Shown here: positions 38,256-39,743 of the stretch, in pieces
How the letters are laid out: each line of letters starts with the position of its first letter
Position numbering within the stretch: the stretch's first letter is position 1
Assembly: GCF_025567095.1 (NCBI RefSeq)
Contig: NZ_JAOQJH010000030.1
From: Anthropogastromicrobium aceti
GTDB taxonomy: Bacteria > Bacillota > Clostridia > Lachnospirales > Lachnospiraceae
DNA length: 39,743 nucleotides
Reading direction: 5' to 3' (one strand)
Program-made: the position numbers and the translations under genes
The notes under the pieces: model-generated
Databases searched by the model: none
The model's input: only the letters and a program-made list of their open reading frames with translations
What the model was told of the DNA's origin: nothing

Positions 38256-39743
38256 TTATCGCTCCTGTTCCTGCCGCTTGGTGCGGCTCTGCGTCTGCTC
38301 CGGTTGGTCGGCGCGGAGTGCAATATCCACGCACCTGCGGATTTTTTGAAGCTCGGCAACCTCGGCGCGGGTATTTTTCAGTTTGGTATAATCGCTGTCC
38401 CTCTGTGTTTTGAGGTCAGCATATTCCTGTTCCCATTCCGCAATAGGCAAGGTCTTTGTTCCTTTCGGCAGATTTGCATGGAGATAGCGGTTTGCCGCGT
38501 TCCATAGGGTAAGCTCGGCGCGACGGGCTTCCGCAAACTTCTCCTGTTTTCCTTTCCAGCGGATTTGCCGATACTCGTCCTGTATGGGCTTGTAGGTTTG
38601 ATAATTTCTGCCGTACTCCATGAGTTTTTGCAGTTCTTTCATGCGCTGCTCGGCGGTTTTCATTCCCTCCCGGATTGAATAGGCTTTATCACTGACAGAG
38701 GAAAGAGAAGCGTCCAGCTCATCAAGATTAGAGATACCATGCTCGGAAAGATAGTTGACCGCTGCCGCTATGGTTTTCAGTTCATCGGCTGTGTGCTGTT
38801 GTTGCCATCGCTGCGAATACTTCCGGCTCTTTTCTCTCTGAACGCTCAAATACTTCATCAACAGATTTGCAAGGTTGGGAGATTGCGGCGGCTGCTTCGG
38901 GGCGGTTTCCCGCGCTTTGAACAGGTCGGCAATCCACTCTTTGAGCTTCCCAATCTGCGCCCGGATTTCCCGGATAAGGCGGTTTGCCTTTTGAATACTG
39001 CGGTTCAGTTCGCCTTTCTCGGTGGCGATACCTTTCTTCTCCATCTGGCAAGCCGCCACGCCCATATGGACGGTCGGTATTTCGTCAATGCCGCGCTCGG
39101 CGTTACTGCGGTGGTCGATACGCTCCGGGCTTCCGGCACGCTCAAGATAGTCGTTTGAAATATCAGCCCATGCCTTGCGCCAAACAAGCGCATTCTCTTG
39201 GCTGTTCCAGCCTGTAAGGTCAATTTTGTGCGTCTTGTATCTGCCGCTTGGCAAGCGGATACGCTCGCCGTTTTCGTCAAGGTCATATTCCTTTTTGGAT
39301 TTCGCTGTCCATGTGCCGCGCTCGTCAAGGGGGCGCATAGTCAGCATGATATGACAATGGGGATTGCCGCTGTCGGTGTCGTGAATGGCAAAATCAACGC
39401 ACATTCCTCTGGAAACAAATTGAGAGGAACAGTATTCCCGGACAAGCCGGATCTGTTCCTCTCTGGATAATTCTATGGGGAGCGCTGCGTCAATCTCACG
39501 CGCAAGCTGGGCGTTCCCGGCTTTCTCGTAAAGCTCCACGCTGTTCCATAAGGTTGAACGGTCAGAGAAAGAGGGCGGGGCATGGGGCGGCAGCATGATT
39601 TCTGTATGGACAACGCCGCCTTTGCGGGTGTAGTCGTGGGTCATTCCGTCCCACTCGTTTGTCAGCTTTTCGCCGCTTCGGTAGGCGGCTGCGGCAACGG
39701 CTGATTTGCCTTTTCCTCGGCTCACAATGCCGATGTTCCAATG
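38256..39743 (-). CDS. MobQ (MobA/MobL)-type relaxase, 5' end beyond window
   Basis: The frame is open to the right edge. The N-terminal part has SRGKGKSAVAAAAYRSGEKL, the signature of the MobA/MobL family, and NPHCHIML, the metal-binding histidines. A helical C-terminal half ends in a charged tail. In the family only about 12-20 residues precede the visible part, so the gene is nearly complete. It is unrelated in type to the two MobP relaxases in the window and should act on an oriT beyond the right edge. Confidence 0.9.
   Translation of the reverse strand, partial: HWNIGIVSRGKGKSAVAAAAYRSGEKLTNEWDGMTHDYTRKGGVVHTEIMLPPHAPPSFSDRSTLWNSVELYEKAGNAQLAREIDAALPIELSREEQIRLVREYCSSQFVSRGMCVDFAIHDTDSGNPHCHIMLTMRPLDERGTWTAKSKKEYDLDENGERIRLPSGRYKTHKIDLTGWNSQENALVWRKAWADISNDYLERAGSPERIDHRSNAERGIDEIPTVHMGVAACQMEKKGIATEKGELNRSIQKANRLIREIRAQIGKLKEWIADLFKARETAPKQPPQSPNLANLLMKYLSVQREKSRKYSQRWQQQHTADELKTIAAAVNYLSEHGISNLDELDASLSSVSDKAYSIREGMKTAEQRMKELQKLMEYGRNYQTYKPIQDEYRQIRWKGKQEKFAEARRAELTLWNAANRYLHANLPKGTKTLPIAEWEQEYADLKTQRDSDYTKLKNTRAEVAELQKIRRCVDIALRADQPEQTQSRTKRQEQER

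Larger units (their letters stand above)
283..39743. mobile_element. Tn1549/CTn-like ICE with nested insertions
   Basis: The backbone carries a serine recombinase at one end (308-2077), MobC and relaxase (6490-8117), and a minus-strand transfer operon running from the traG fragment and maff2 through VirB6, PrgI, VirB4, NlpC hydrolase, DUF4315, DUF4366, TopB and Cys-rich VLP. That gene set and order are typical of Tn1549/CTn-type ICEs of Clostridia. The left boundary is inferred to lie just past the recombinase stop, near the stem-loop at 283-324; the right end is outside the window. Two further elements interrupt it. No tyrosine integrase and no vancomycin-resistance genes are present, so it is not Tn1549 itself. 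Exact att sites were not identified. Confidence 0.8.
35680..39743. mobile_element. IME2: mobilizable element in traG (partial)
   Basis: It begins where the traG frame is cut and runs past the window end. It has a primase-helicase fusion, a SnoaL-like cargo gene and a MobQ-type relaxase, none of which belong to the ICE backbone. No recombinase is visible in this part; it is presumably on the unseen side with the missing 5' end of traG. Left boundary precision is about 10 bp. Confidence 0.6.

Overview
The window is a stack of conjugative and mobilizable DNA from a Gram-positive gut-type Clostridia (Lachnospiraceae/Oscillospiraceae-like, an inference). The gene families are those of Tn1549/CTn-type integrative conjugative elements (ICEs): TnpX-type serine recombinase, TnpW, Cys-rich VLP protein, DUF4315/DUF4366 proteins, PrgI, Maff2 and an NlpC-type transfer hydrolase. 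Almost all transfer genes are on the minus strand. Two runs of N (24647-24942 and 36022-36271) show it is a draft scaffold.

Layout. 1-280: the end of an IS200/IS605 element. 283-8117: ICE recombination, regulation and mobilization end: large serine recombinase, a catalytically dead recombinase-like partner, TnpW, a Tn916-like HTH/sigma pair, an AT-rich cargo operon (leader peptide, attenuators, zinc-ribbon KTR protein, RlmN/Cfr-like radical SAM methyltransferase), then XRE regulator, oriT, MobC and relaxase. 8181-13040: membrane protein, an XRE/SLOG cassette between two related stem-loops, and a 1012-residue antirestriction fusion protein. 13210-24646: a SnoaL-like cargo gene beside a second oriT-like copy, then the transfer operon: Cys-rich VLP, TopB, DUF4366, DUF4315, NlpC/P60 hydrolase, DNA methyltransferase, VirB4, PrgI, a radical SAM protein and VirB6 (its 5' end lost in the gap).

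24943 to about 33990 is a second element (IME1) with its own serine recombinase, TnpW-like protein, replication pair (replisome organizer and DnaC-like loader), relaxase, MobC, oriT, HTH/sigma pair, and an ECF sigma/anti-sigma cargo pair with a recognizable autoregulatory promoter. It interrupts maff2: the first ~40 codons of maff2 lie at 33983-34123, immediately right of the element. Next is the coupling-protein gene traG (34186 to about 35679), which lacks its first ~100 codons. It is cut by a third element (IME2, about 35680 to the window end) carrying a primase-helicase, a second SnoaL-like gene and a MobQ-type relaxase that runs off the window.

Taken together, the ICE encodes a type IV secretion channel and antirestriction functions. 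Two mobilizable elements with their own relaxases, one with its own visible oriT, sit inside two of its transfer genes and have probably disabled ICE self-transfer. The most novel-looking cargo is the antibiotic-resistance-style, attenuator-controlled RlmN/Cfr-like methyltransferase operon at 4271-5838.
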